Below are positions 36,218 through 44,165 of a stretch of DNA of 64,000 nucleotides, piece after piece. The notes below the pieces were generated by a model that saw nothing but the letters and a program-made list of their open reading frames with translations, searched no databases and was not told the DNA's origin. Every line of letters begins with the position of its first letter. Position 1 is the first letter of the stretch. The position numbers were made by a program, and so were the translations under genes. The stretch comes from IDS-8 sp964607425 (lineage in GTDB: Bacteria > Pseudomonadota > Gammaproteobacteria > Steroidobacterales > Woeseiaceae): positions 45,130-109,129 of the forward strand of contig CAZSKQ010000002.1 of NCBI GenBank assembly GCA_964607425.1. The letters run 5' to 3'.

Positions 36218-37104
36218 TGGCGGCGCTCGACGATGTAGCGGGCGAGCCAGCGCAGGGCGTCGCCGTCGTGGCCGAAGGGATCGAGGCAGGCGAGCCCCTC
36301 GCGCAGCAGTTCCGCGCAGCGCTCGCGCGAGGCCTCCAGGCCGAATACCGAAGGCCAGGTAGCCTTCTGCAGGCGCTGGTCCTGTCCTGCCTGCTTGCCA
36401 AGGACCTGCGTCTCGCCCTCGACGTCGAGAATGTCGTCGCGGATCTGGAAAGCGAGGCCGATGGCGCGCGCGAAGCGGTCGAGCGCGTCGCGCTGTTCCT
36501 CCGTCGCGCCGCGCCCCACGCCGCAGGCGGACAGCACCGACGCGCGGATGAGCGCCCCGGTTTTCAGCGCATGCATCTGCTCCAGCTCCGGGGGAGAGAG
36601 CGCCCGCCCCTCCGAGGAGAGGTCGATCGATTGGCCGCCGGTCATGCCGAGCGAGCCACAGGCCTCCGCCAGCAGGCGCACGAGCCACAGGGCCTGGCTG
36701 TCGGATATGCCGGGAGCCGTCGCCAGTACCCTGAACGCCAGCGGCTGCAGCGCATCGGCGGCGAGAATCGCGGTCGCCTCGTCGAACTTGCGGTGCACCG
36801 TCGGCTCGCCGCGGCGCAGGTCGTCGTTGTCCATGGCCGGCAGGTCGTCGTGGACCAGCGAGAACGCGTGGATCAGCTCGACGGCAGCCGCGGGCGCATC
36901 GAGCAGCGCCGGGTCGGCGCCCAGCGATTCGCCCGTTGCGTAGACGAGCAGCGGCCGCACGCGCTTGCCGCCGTTCAGGACTGCGTAGCGCATCGCCTGG
37001 TGCAGTCGCCGGGGCGCTACCTGCACTCCCGGAAGCGCCCTGTCGAGGCACTCCCTGACGCGCCGGCGGTAAGACTCGATCAGATCGGCAAATCGTTCGG
37101 GCAA
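36214..37104 (-). CDS. ispA: Polyprenyl (farnesyl-type) diphosphate synthase
   Basis: A 296-residue trans-prenyltransferase. It has the first Asp-rich motif VHDDLPAMDNDDLRRG (about residues 88-103), the second DDILDVEG, and RYAVLNGGKRVRPLLVYATGE upstream (motif spans more than one segment). Small residues before the first motif and overall length fit a farnesyl diphosphate synthase. In most gammaproteobacteria ispA sits beside dxs and xseB; here neither is present. It is instead divergent from the mevalonate operon, 121 bp away, consistent with supply of IPP/DMAPP from mevalonate. Confidence 0.92.
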   Translation of the reverse strand: MPERFADLIESYRRRVRECLDRALPGVQVAPRRLHQAMRYAVLNGGKRVRPLLVYATGESLGADPALLDAPAAAVELIHAFSLVHDDLPAMDNDDLRRGEPTVHRKFDEATAILAADALQPLAFRVLATAPGISDSQALWLVRLLAEACGSLGMTGGQSIDLSSEGRALSPPELEQMHALKTGALIRASVLSACGVGRGATEEQRDALDRFARAIGLAFQIRDDILDVEGETQVLGKQAGQDQRLQKATWPSVFGLEASRERCAELLREGLACLDPFGHDGDALRWLARYIVERRQ

Positions 37105-37225
37105 CGGTTTCCCCTTGTTTTGCAGCCGATCCGGCTAGCCTACACGGATTCAGGAGCAAACGCCGGTGGGCTATAATGGCGCACCTTCGAACGGCAGATC
37201 GCCGGTCTCCCCTCGGAAGACGCCC

Positions 37226-38185
37226 ATGCGAGCCCTTGCCCGCGCACAACCCAACATCGCGCTCGTCAAGTACTGGGGCAAACGCGACACCGGGCAGAAT
37301 TTGCCGGCGACCGGCTCGCTGTCCCTTACGCTGGATGCCCTCTGGACCGAGACCTCGGTAGAGCTCGACCGGGGGCCCGGCGATACCCTGCGCATCAACG
37401 GCGAGGAACGTCCCGCGCTGCTGCCGCGGGTTGCGCGTTGCCTGGACGCGGTTATTGGCCGCGATCGCCCGGCGGCGCGCGTGGAGAGCGAGAGCAACTT
37501 CCCGCTGGGCGCGGGGCTCGCGTCCTCGGCGGCCGGCTTCGCCGCATTGGTGGTGGCGGCGGATGCCGCGGCCGGGCTGTTTCGCGATACGCTCACGCTG
37601 GCACGGCTTGCGGGCGCGGCCTCGGGTTCCGCGGCTCGCTCGCTGTTCGAGGGCATCGTCGCGCTGGACTGCCGCGGCGACGCAATCGACGTGCGGAGCA
37701 TCGCCCGGGTCCGCGACTGGCCGCTCGCGATCGTCGTTGCCATCACCGGGGAAGCGTCCAAATCGCTCTCCTCGAGCGAGGCAATGATCCGCTGTGCCGC
37801 CACCTCGCCCTTCTATTCCTGCTGGATCGAGCGCCAGCAAGCCGACCTCGAAGCCGCGCGGCGCGCGGTTGCCCAGCGCGACTTTGCGGCGCTCGCCGCG
37901 GTGGCGGAGCACAACTGCCTCAAGATGCACTCGGTCATGTGGACATCGCGCCCCGCTATCGTTTACTGGAACAACGCGACGATCGCCTGCATGGAAACGG
38001 TGCGCGAGTTGCAACGCGCCGGTGTGCCGGTGTTCTTCACCATCGATGCGGGCGCGCAGGTGAAAGCCGTCTGCCTGCCGGACGACGTGCCCACGGTGCG
38101 GGAGCAACTGCAGCGTACGCCGGGCGTGGTCCGCGTCATGACCAGCGGGCTCGGCGCCGGCGCGCGCGTCCTCGAAAGCGCATGA
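37226..38185 (+). CDS. mvaD: Diphosphomevalonate decarboxylase
   Basis: A 319-residue GHMP-superfamily enzyme producing isopentenyl diphosphate from mevalonate diphosphate with ATP. Signature segments are NIALVKYWGKRD, GSLSLTLD, the ATP loop FPLGAGLASSAAGFAAL, SGSAARSLF with catalytic Ser/Arg, and the C-terminal TIDAGAQVKAVCLP. The ATG at 37226 has a GGAAG site. It is the first gene of a tightly overlapping mevalonate operon, its stop overlapping the next start (ATGA at 38182-38185). Confidence 0.95.
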   Translation: MRALARAQPNIALVKYWGKRDTGQNLPATGSLSLTLDALWTETSVELDRGPGDTLRINGEERPALLPRVARCLDAVIGRDRPAARVESESNFPLGAGLASSAAGFAALVVAADAAAGLFRDTLTLARLAGAASGSAARSLFEGIVALDCRGDAIDVRSIARVRDWPLAIVVAITGEASKSLSSSEAMIRCAATSPFYSCWIERQQADLEAARRAVAQRDFAALAAVAEHNCLKMHSVMWTSRPAIVYWNNATIACMETVRELQRAGVPVFFTIDAGAQVKAVCLPDDVPTVREQLQRTPGVVRVMTSGLGAGARVLESA

Positions 38186-39192
38186 GGGTGGCCACGGCGA
38201 GCGCGCCCGGCAAGGCGGTGCTGTGCGGCGAGTATGCCGTGCTCGCGGGTTCGCCGGCGATCGCGCTCGCGGTCGACCGGCGCGCGCGGGTGCGGATCAC
38301 GGAAACCCGGCAGGATTTTCACTCCGTCACCGCAACGGGCATGGTCGCGGGCGCCGCGGCTTTTCGCATTGCGGACGACCGCTCGATCGAGTGGCGCGAC
38401 GGGCCGGCGGATGCGGTGCGTTTTGCGCTGCTGGAGGCGGTATGGCGTGCCGTGGCTTCGGACTCACGGTGCGGCCTGGAGCTCGTGCTGGATACGCGCC
38501 CGTTCTTCGACCCGGCCGGCGGGCGCAAGCTGGGCCTCGGCTCCAGTGCCGCGCTGGCCGTTGCCCTGGTGGCGGCGCTCGCCGCGGCCGGCACCGGTCT
38601 CGATGAGCTTTACCGGACGGCCGCGGCCGCCCATCGCCGTTTCCAGCACGGCAGGGGCAGCGGGGTCGACATCGCGGCCGCCGTGCACGGCGGTGCGATC
38701 GCCTACCGCATGGAGCCCCCCACGGTCGAGCAACTGGACTGGCCGGCGGGGCTCTGTTTCGAGCTGCTGTGGAGCGGGCAGCCGGCGAGCACCGCGGAGA
38801 GGCTCGCGCGGCTTGGCGGCGTGCCGCGCGGCGCGAGTGCGGACATGCTCGGGGAGGCCGCGGCGGCGGTGCTTGGCGCCTGGCGCGAGGGAGCGGCGGG
38901 CGCGATCCTCGAACGGCTGCGCGCGTATACGGAGGCGCTGCATCGCTTCAGCGGGGACCATGGCCTCGGCGTCTTCGAAGGCGGGCACCAGGCGCTGGTC
39001 GACGAGGCGCAGGGCCGCGGGCTCGTTTACAAGCCCTGCGGTGCCGGCGGCGGCGACGTCGGCATCGTGCTTGCGGAGTCGCGCGCCGCGGCGCTGGATT
39101 TCGCCGCCCTTGCCCGTTCGCGGGGGTTCGAGCCGCTGCGGGCCGCGCGCGATCCGCGCGGCGTGCAGCGCGACTTCCGGCCGGCGCCATGA
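38182..39192 (+). CDS. GHMP kinase, probable phosphomevalonate kinase
   Basis: A 336-residue GHMP kinase. The N-terminus is ATASAPGKAVLCGEYAVLAG, the ATP loop KLGLGSSAALAVAL, then GRGSGVDIAAAVHGG (catalytic Asp) and a C-terminal GAGGGDVGIVL. The first and last motifs match ERG8-type phosphomevalonate kinases. With decarboxylase and mevalonate kinase encoded by the flanking genes, phosphorylation of mevalonate-5-phosphate is the missing step, so this assignment is also supported by elimination. Starts and stops overlap both neighbours by 4 bp. Confidence 0.85.
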   Translation: MRVATASAPGKAVLCGEYAVLAGSPAIALAVDRRARVRITETRQDFHSVTATGMVAGAAAFRIADDRSIEWRDGPADAVRFALLEAVWRAVASDSRCGLELVLDTRPFFDPAGGRKLGLGSSAALAVALVAALAAAGTGLDELYRTAAAAHRRFQHGRGSGVDIAAAVHGGAIAYRMEPPTVEQLDWPAGLCFELLWSGQPASTAERLARLGGVPRGASADMLGEAAAAVLGAWREGAAGAILERLRAYTEALHRFSGDHGLGVFEGGHQALVDEAQGRGLVYKPCGAGGGDVGIVLAESRAAALDFAALARSRGFEPLRAARDPRGVQRDFRPAP

Positions 39193-41411
39193 AGGATTCG
39201 CGCATCGGCGGCCTGTACCGCATGAGCGTCGAGGACCGCATCGACGCGCTCGCGGCTCGCGGCTGGCTCGACGCCGCCGCCGTATCGCGTTTGCAGGCCG
39301 GAGCGGCGGACAGCGGCGTGGCGGACCGCATGGTAGAGAATGTCATCGGGGTCTTCGGGCTGCCGCTTGCGGTCGCGCCCAATTTCACGATCAACGGCCG
39401 CGATTTCGTCGTGCCGATGGTGGTGGAGGAGCCTTCGGTGGTGGCAGGCGTCAGCGGCGCCGCGAAACTCGCGCGCGCCGGGGGCGGCTTTGAGGTCACC
39501 GTGGCCGATCCGGTGCTGGCGGGGCAGATCCAGCTCGTCGACGTCGCCGACGCCGGGGCGGCGGTCACCGCGCTCGAAACCGCCGCGGAGGAACTCATCG
39601 CGCGCGCGAACGCACTGCAGCCCGCGCTCGTGAAACGGGGCGGCGGCGCCCGCGGGATCGAGACGTTTCGCCACCGCCTGCCGGACGGCAGGGAATGCGT
39701 CGTGCTCCACCTGCTGGTCGATACCCGCGATGCGATGGGTGCGAATCTCGTCAACGCGATGTGCGAGGCGCTCGCGCCCGAGGTCGAGCGCCTGGCCGCG
39801 GGCCGCGCGGCCTTGAAAATTCTGTCGAACCTCGCCGACCGTTCGATGGTCGGCGCGACGACGGCTGTTCCGGCGGCTGCCCTGGCCGGCGGCGGACTTT
39901 CCGGGGAGGCGGTCCGCGATGCGATCGTCGAGGCTACCGCGCTCGCGAACGCGGACCCCTATCGCGCCGTAACGCACAACAAGGGCGTCATGAACGGCAT
40001 CGATGCGGTGGCGATCGCGACCGGCAATGACTGGCGCGCCATCGAGGCGGCGGCGCATGCCTGGGCGGCAAAAGACGGCGTGTACCGCTCGCTCACGCAG
40101 TGGTCGGTAGACGGGGACGGACGCCTCGCCGGCACCCTCGAACTGCCGTTGAAGGTCGGCATCGTCGGCGGCTCACTGCGCGCGAATCCCATGGTCGAAA
40201 CGTCCTTCGCCCTGCTGGGTGTCGACTCCGCTACGGAGCTCGCGGGGGTTATGGGCGCGGTCGGGCTGGCACAAAACCTCGCCGCCTTGCGGGCGCTCGT
40301 AACCCACGGCATCCAGAAGGGGCACATGCGCCTGCACGCGCGCAGCGTCGCGGCCAGCGTCGGTACCCCGCCGGAACTTTTCGAGCGGCTGGTAAAAAAG
40401 CTTGTCGCGAGCGGCGAGATCAAGGTGCGCAAGGCCCGCGAGCTGCTGCAGGAACTGCACGCAGACGAGCTTCCATCGGCCGCCGCGGCCGCGATGCCGG
40501 TGCACGGCAGTGCAGCCGGCAAGGTCATCCTGCTGGGGGAGCACGCGGTGGTTTACGGGCGGCGGGCGCTCGCGCTGCCGATCGAGCGCGCGGTGGAGGT
40601 CTCGCTCGAGGAAACGCCCGCCCCGGTGCTGCCGGAGTTTGCCGATTCCGGTGCTGAGCCGGCCGCCGCGTCGCCCGTGCCCGGTCACCTGCGGGAGCTG
40701 CTGGAATTCATCCAGGAGCGCCTCGGCGTCGGCGAGCGGCATTTCGCCCTTCGCGTGCGCTCGCGCATTCCGCCCGCCATGGGTCTCGGCTCTTCCGCGG
40801 CCGTCGCGGTCGCCATCGTCCGCGCCTTCGACCGCGTGCTGGGGCTGGAGCTCGGCGACGCCGCTGTGAATGAGCTTGCTTTCGAATGCGAGAAGCTGGC
40901 CCACGGCAGCCCCTCCGGCATCGACAACACCCTCGCGACCTACGGGCGGCCCATCCTGTTCCGGAAGGACGCGCCCGGACCGCCGCAGACGGTAGAGCTC
41001 GCCGGGCCGGTGCCGCTGGTCGTGGCCGCCAGCGGCACGCGGGGCATCACGCGTGAGCAGGTAGCGGGCGTGGCGGTGCGCTTCGAAAGGATGCGCAATC
41101 GCTACAATGCCATCTTCGACGAGATGGACGCGATCAGCAGCAGCGGCGCGCAGGCGCTCGCGGCCGGCGACTACGCTGCGCTGGGCGCGCTCATGAACAT
41201 CTGCCACGGCCTGCTGAATGCACTCGAAGTGTCGACGCCGGAACTCGAACGCATGGTGCATGTCGCCCGTTCGGCTGGCGCCGCCGGTGCCAAGCTTACC
41301 GGTGCGGGCGGCGGCGGCTCGATCGTGGCGCTCTGTCCCGGCAGGATGGAGGCCGTGCAGCAGGCGCTGGAAGCGGCGGGCTGCCGCATCGTGAGAATGC
41401 AGGGAACCTGA
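39189..41411 (+). CDS. Fused class II HMG-CoA reductase - mevalonate kinase
   Basis: One uninterrupted 740-residue frame. Residues 1-428 are a class II HMG-CoA reductase: ENVIG (50-54), catalytic Glu in VVEEPS, VDTRDAMGANLVN, Lys in THNKGVMNG (262-270), Asp in ATGNDW, and the C-terminal catalytic His in KGHMRLHARS (377-386). Residues 436-740 are a mevalonate kinase: GSAAGKVILLGEHAVVYG (440-457), ATP loop PPAMGLGSSAAVAVA (528-542), SPSGIDNTLA with catalytic Asp, KLTGAGGGGSIV. The joint is a short Ala-rich linker. It would convert HMG-CoA to mevalonate and then to mevalonate-5-phosphate on one polypeptide. An ATG at 40494 coincides with the kinase start but has no ribosome site. Overlaps both neighbours. 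Confidence 0.95.
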   Translation: MKDSRIGGLYRMSVEDRIDALAARGWLDAAAVSRLQAGAADSGVADRMVENVIGVFGLPLAVAPNFTINGRDFVVPMVVEEPSVVAGVSGAAKLARAGGGFEVTVADPVLAGQIQLVDVADAGAAVTALETAAEELIARANALQPALVKRGGGARGIETFRHRLPDGRECVVLHLLVDTRDAMGANLVNAMCEALAPEVERLAAGRAALKILSNLADRSMVGATTAVPAAALAGGGLSGEAVRDAIVEATALANADPYRAVTHNKGVMNGIDAVAIATGNDWRAIEAAAHAWAAKDGVYRSLTQWSVDGDGRLAGTLELPLKVGIVGGSLRANPMVETSFALLGVDSATELAGVMGAVGLAQNLAALRALVTHGIQKGHMRLHARSVAASVGTPPELFERLVKKLVASGEIKVRKARELLQELHADELPSAAAAAMPVHGSAAGKVILLGEHAVVYGRRALALPIERAVEVSLEETPAPVLPEFADSGAEPAAASPVPGHLRELLEFIQERLGVGERHFALRVRSRIPPAMGLGSSAAVAVAIVRAFDRVLGLELGDAAVNELAFECEKLAHGSPSGIDNTLATYGRPILFRKDAPGPPQTVELAGPVPLVVAASGTRGITREQVAGVAVRFERMRNRYNAIFDEMDAISSSGAQALAAGDYAALGALMNICHGLLNALEVSTPELERMVHVARSAGAAGAKLTGAGGGGSIVALCPGRMEAVQQALEAAGCRIVRMQGT

Positions 41412-41974
41412 TGAAGCAACACCGTATCGTTTCCTCCGAGCAGGAAAAGCTGATCCTTGTCGATGCGCAGGATCGTGAGATCGGCAGTCTCGACAAGGCC
41501 GCCTGCCACGACGGTGCGGGCGTCCTGCACCGGGCGTTTTCGCTCTTCATATTCGACACCCGGGGCGAACTCTTGCTGCAGCAGCGCGCGGCGGGAAAGC
41601 GGCTATGGCCGTTGTACTGGTCGAACAGCTGCTGCAGCCATCCGCGTTGGGGCGAGACGATGGAAGAGGCCACGGCGCGCCGGCTCGATGACGAGCTCCA
41701 CGTTTCGGCGGAGCTCGAATTCATTTACAAGTTCACTTATGCCGCGCGCTACGGCGAGTCGGGCTCGGAGAACGAGCTTTGCTGGGTCTATCTCGGGCGT
41801 ACACGCGATACGATCGTGCCGAATGAAAACGAAATTGCCGCGGTGCGGACGGTGTCGGCGGAAGCGCTCGACGCCGAGCTGGCCCGGCACCCGGACCGCT
41901 TCACACCATGGTTCAGGCTGGAGTGGCAGGAACTCCGCCAGCGCCACGCCTCAACCCTGCACCAATACCTGTAG
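41411..41974 (+). CDS. idi: Isopentenyl-diphosphate delta-isomerase, type 1
   Basis: A 187-residue Nudix-fold isomerase interconverting IPP and DMAPP. The active-site Cys region is YWSNSCCSHPRWGE and the Glu region is GSENELCWVY. Metal ligands are in AACHDGAGVLHRAFS. The ATG shares one base with the stop of the fused gene (TGATG). The TAG stop is the TAG of a REP head (GTAGGAGC), so the repeat begins inside the last codons. Completes the operon with interconvertible C5 units for IspA. Confidence 0.95.
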   Translation: MKQHRIVSSEQEKLILVDAQDREIGSLDKAACHDGAGVLHRAFSLFIFDTRGELLLQQRAAGKRLWPLYWSNSCCSHPRWGETMEEATARRLDDELHVSAELEFIYKFTYAARYGESGSENELCWVYLGRTRDTIVPNENEIAAVRTVSAEALDAELARHPDRFTPWFRLEWQELRQRHASTLHQYL

Positions 41975-42155
41975 GAGCCCGCCATGCGGGCGACTGGCAC
42001 GCCATACGGGCGACCGCCCCTTAAATTAATGTAGGAGCCCGCCGTGCGGGCGACTGGCACGCCATACGGGCGACCGCCCCTCAATTAGTGTAGGAGCCCG
42101 CCGTGCGGGCAACCAGCACCAGGGGTCCCGGTCGCCCGCATGGCGGGCTCCTACA
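41970..42155. repeat. Tandem REP array of 60-bp units
   Basis: REP heads start at 41970, 42030 and 42089 (TGTAGGAGCCCGCC...). The first two are each followed by the same spacer with CTGGCACGCCATACGGGCGA and a short AT-rich tail. An inverted REP (GCCCGCATGGCGGGCTCCTACA) closes the array at 42155. It lies between the convergent idi and YeaQ-type genes. Confidence 0.92.
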
Positions 42156-42159
42156 TGGG

Positions 42160-42435
42160 TCAGGTTCGCGGCACGCGCTTGTTGCGGTTGCCGGTGATGA
42201 GCCGGTACAGGAACAGCAGCAGGACCGCACCGAGGATGGCGATGATGATGCTGCCGATCGACAGCCCTTCAACGCCCCCGAGGCCGATCGCCGAGGCGAT
42301 GAAGCCGCCGATCAATGCGCCCGCGATACCGAGCAGGATGGTAACAATGAAACCTCCGGGATCGTCTCCCGGCATGATCCACTTGGCGATGACGCCGGCA
42401 ATGGCGCCCAGAATGATCCACGTTAACAGGCCCAC
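42160..42435 (-). CDS. GlsB/YeaQ/YmgE family small membrane protein
   Basis: A 91-residue protein with three hydrophobic helices (WIILGAIAGVIAKWI, ILLGIAGALIGGFIASAIG, IIIAILGAVLLLFLYRLI) and a basic tail. The glycine-rich pattern with KWIMPGDDPGGF is typical of the transglycosylase-associated/YeaQ family, stress-induced inner-membrane proteins of uncertain function. The stop lies 5 bp from the end of the REP array, whose hairpins may serve as terminator for both converging genes. Confidence 0.88.
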   Translation of the reverse strand: MGLLTWIILGAIAGVIAKWIMPGDDPGGFIVTILLGIAGALIGGFIASAIGLGGVEGLSIGSIIIAILGAVLLLFLYRLITGNRNKRVPRT

Positions 42436-42584
42436 GGCATTCCTCCTTGCATACGATGCTCAGGTCCTGAACGGCCCTGCTGCAACTTCCATGCCGCCGC
42501 GGTGCGCGCGGTTTGCTGCGCGGGCCCCCGCAAGGATTACAAAACGGAGTAAGAATTACCGCGGCCTGCGCCGCCGCCGCTGGT

Positions 42585-44075
42585 CTAGGTGCCGGTCCGG
42601 GTCGCCGGCTCGTAACGGTAGTACTCGATACCGATGTCCTGGAACTGCCGCTCCTCGCTCTGGCCGACCTTATCGATGACGAACTCGTCCTGCGGTACGT
42701 ATTCCAGGCCCGTCACGCGGTGCCCGTCGTGCAGTGCCTCGTACTGCGCCCGGTTGAGGTCGATTGCAGGCTCCATGGCGCGGGCGAAACCGATCGCCCG
42801 GCTGGCTTCGCGCCAGCCTTCGCTAACGAAAAAGGGAATGACTTCGGCGGCATCGCCGCTGCCGTAGCCAAGCGTAAGCCACTCTTCGCCGGCGAGATCC
42901 CGACCTTCCTCCAGTGCTTGCTCGAAGCCCGCGGCAAGCCAGGCGGGCAACGCCGCCGTATAGAGATTGCCGAGGTCCAGCATCGTGTCGCTACCGAGAG
43001 CAAGCTTGTCCAAAATCTCGCGGCGATAGCGACGGGACGCGCGGAAGATGCGGAACACCGCCATGGTTAACGGGAACACCTCGAAGTTGAGGCGTTCCGG
43101 TGCCGCGAGCCTGGTGACTTCGGGGTTGGCCTGCATTTCCGCGCGCAGGGCTTCCGGATCGACCCCCGCTTCGTAGCAATAGGACGCGAGCTCCGCGCGG
43201 TCTTCGGCGTTGCCCTTGCCGAGCGCGAACAGGTAGGCGACCGCCCAGCCCGTTTCGGGCATCTTGCGGTAAGGCCGGTGCATGAACACGGTCTTCAGTG
43301 TGCGCAGGTAATCGCTCGCGTTGAGGTTTCGCTTCTCGTACATGTCGTTCAGGGCGTGCAGCGTCTCGTCGATATAGCAGGTGGTCGAGTATTTGCCGTT
43401 GAACACCGGAAAATCCTGGACCTGGTGCGTTTCGCTGCGGTCCTGGCCGCAGAAGCGCAGCATCGGCTTGCGAAAATCCATGATCCGGTAGTCGGAGGCG
43501 GAGCCGGAACGCACGAGGTCGACTTCGGCGAGCGTCGGGTTCTCCTCGAGCAGCATCGCCACGGCGCCGGCGCCCTGGGTCGGCTCGCCGCTGCTGCCGC
43601 GTGCGTACTCGGCAATGTCGGCACACACGACGATCGCCTGGCTCCCGCGGCCGTCGTGTGCCAGGTGGCGGATGGCTCCCTTCATGCCGTACACGCCGCC
43701 GAGGCAGGCGTGCTTGAACTCGGGTACCTCGCAGCTGCGTGCAATCGGCGGCAGTCCCTGCCCGATGAGCGCGCGGTCGACCATGCCCTTGACGATGATG
43801 GCGCCCGCCGAGTTGTCGGTGCTCGATTCCGTGCCCAGCCCCAGGAATTTCACCCGCACCGGGTCCACGTCGTACTGCCGGATGAGGCGCAGGACCGCGG
43901 TGGCGGCCAGCGTGTAGACGCTGTGATTCGGCCCCCGAAGCCGGAAACTTCGCCCGACTACCTCGCGTATCTTCGGCCAGTGGTTCCCGGTCCACTCGCA
44001 CCAATCGTCGAGCCACACGCGGAACGGCGGCACGTAAGCGGCCAAGCCGCTGATTCCTATCGTGTTTTTATTCAT
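42585..44075 (-). CDS. Hydroxymethylglutaryl-CoA synthase family protein
   Basis: A 496-residue thiolase-fold enzyme that condenses acetyl-CoA with acetoacetyl-CoA to HMG-CoA. Catalytic triad candidates are Glu in GLGTESSTDNSAGA, the nucleophilic Cys in EFKHACLGGVYGMKGA, and His in VFMHRPYRKMPETGW. It is longer than the roughly 390-residue bacterial MvaS. It is on the opposite strand, convergent with the mevalonate operon across the REP array. It follows fadE and the DUF4286-DUF3667 gene on the same strand (90-bp gap). No thiolase is in the window. Confidence 0.88.
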   Translation of the reverse strand: MNKNTIGISGLAAYVPPFRVWLDDWCEWTGNHWPKIREVVGRSFRLRGPNHSVYTLAATAVLRLIRQYDVDPVRVKFLGLGTESSTDNSAGAIIVKGMVDRALIGQGLPPIARSCEVPEFKHACLGGVYGMKGAIRHLAHDGRGSQAIVVCADIAEYARGSSGEPTQGAGAVAMLLEENPTLAEVDLVRSGSASDYRIMDFRKPMLRFCGQDRSETHQVQDFPVFNGKYSTTCYIDETLHALNDMYEKRNLNASDYLRTLKTVFMHRPYRKMPETGWAVAYLFALGKGNAEDRAELASYCYEAGVDPEALRAEMQANPEVTRLAAPERLNFEVFPLTMAVFRIFRASRRYRREILDKLALGSDTMLDLGNLYTAALPAWLAAGFEQALEEGRDLAGEEWLTLGYGSGDAAEVIPFFVSEGWREASRAIGFARAMEPAIDLNRAQYEALHDGHRVTGLEYVPQDEFVIDKVGQSEERQFQDIGIEYYRYEPATRTGT

Positions 44076-44165
44076 TGCGGGCAGGTGGAGTTTCCAGGGT
44101 GTCGGGTCACGCGCGGAGCCCGGAAATTCTAGTGCTCCGCGAGTTGCGGCTCAAGCAGCGCGTAA

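Noticed and set aside
40494..41411. Separate mevalonate kinase gene starting at the internal ATG
   Set aside because: There is no ribosome-binding site before this ATG and the frame is continuous with the reductase, so a fusion is the simpler reading.
41970..42155. Possible CRISPR array (regular 60-bp period)
   Set aside because: The spacers are identical rather than unique, the repeats are REP palindromes, and there are no cas genes in the window.
44113..44140. Hairpin (GCGGAG/CTCCGC) between the DUF gene and HMG-CoA synthase as a terminator
   Set aside because: The loop is 16 nt and there is no T tract on the minus strand, so it is not evidence against co-transcription.
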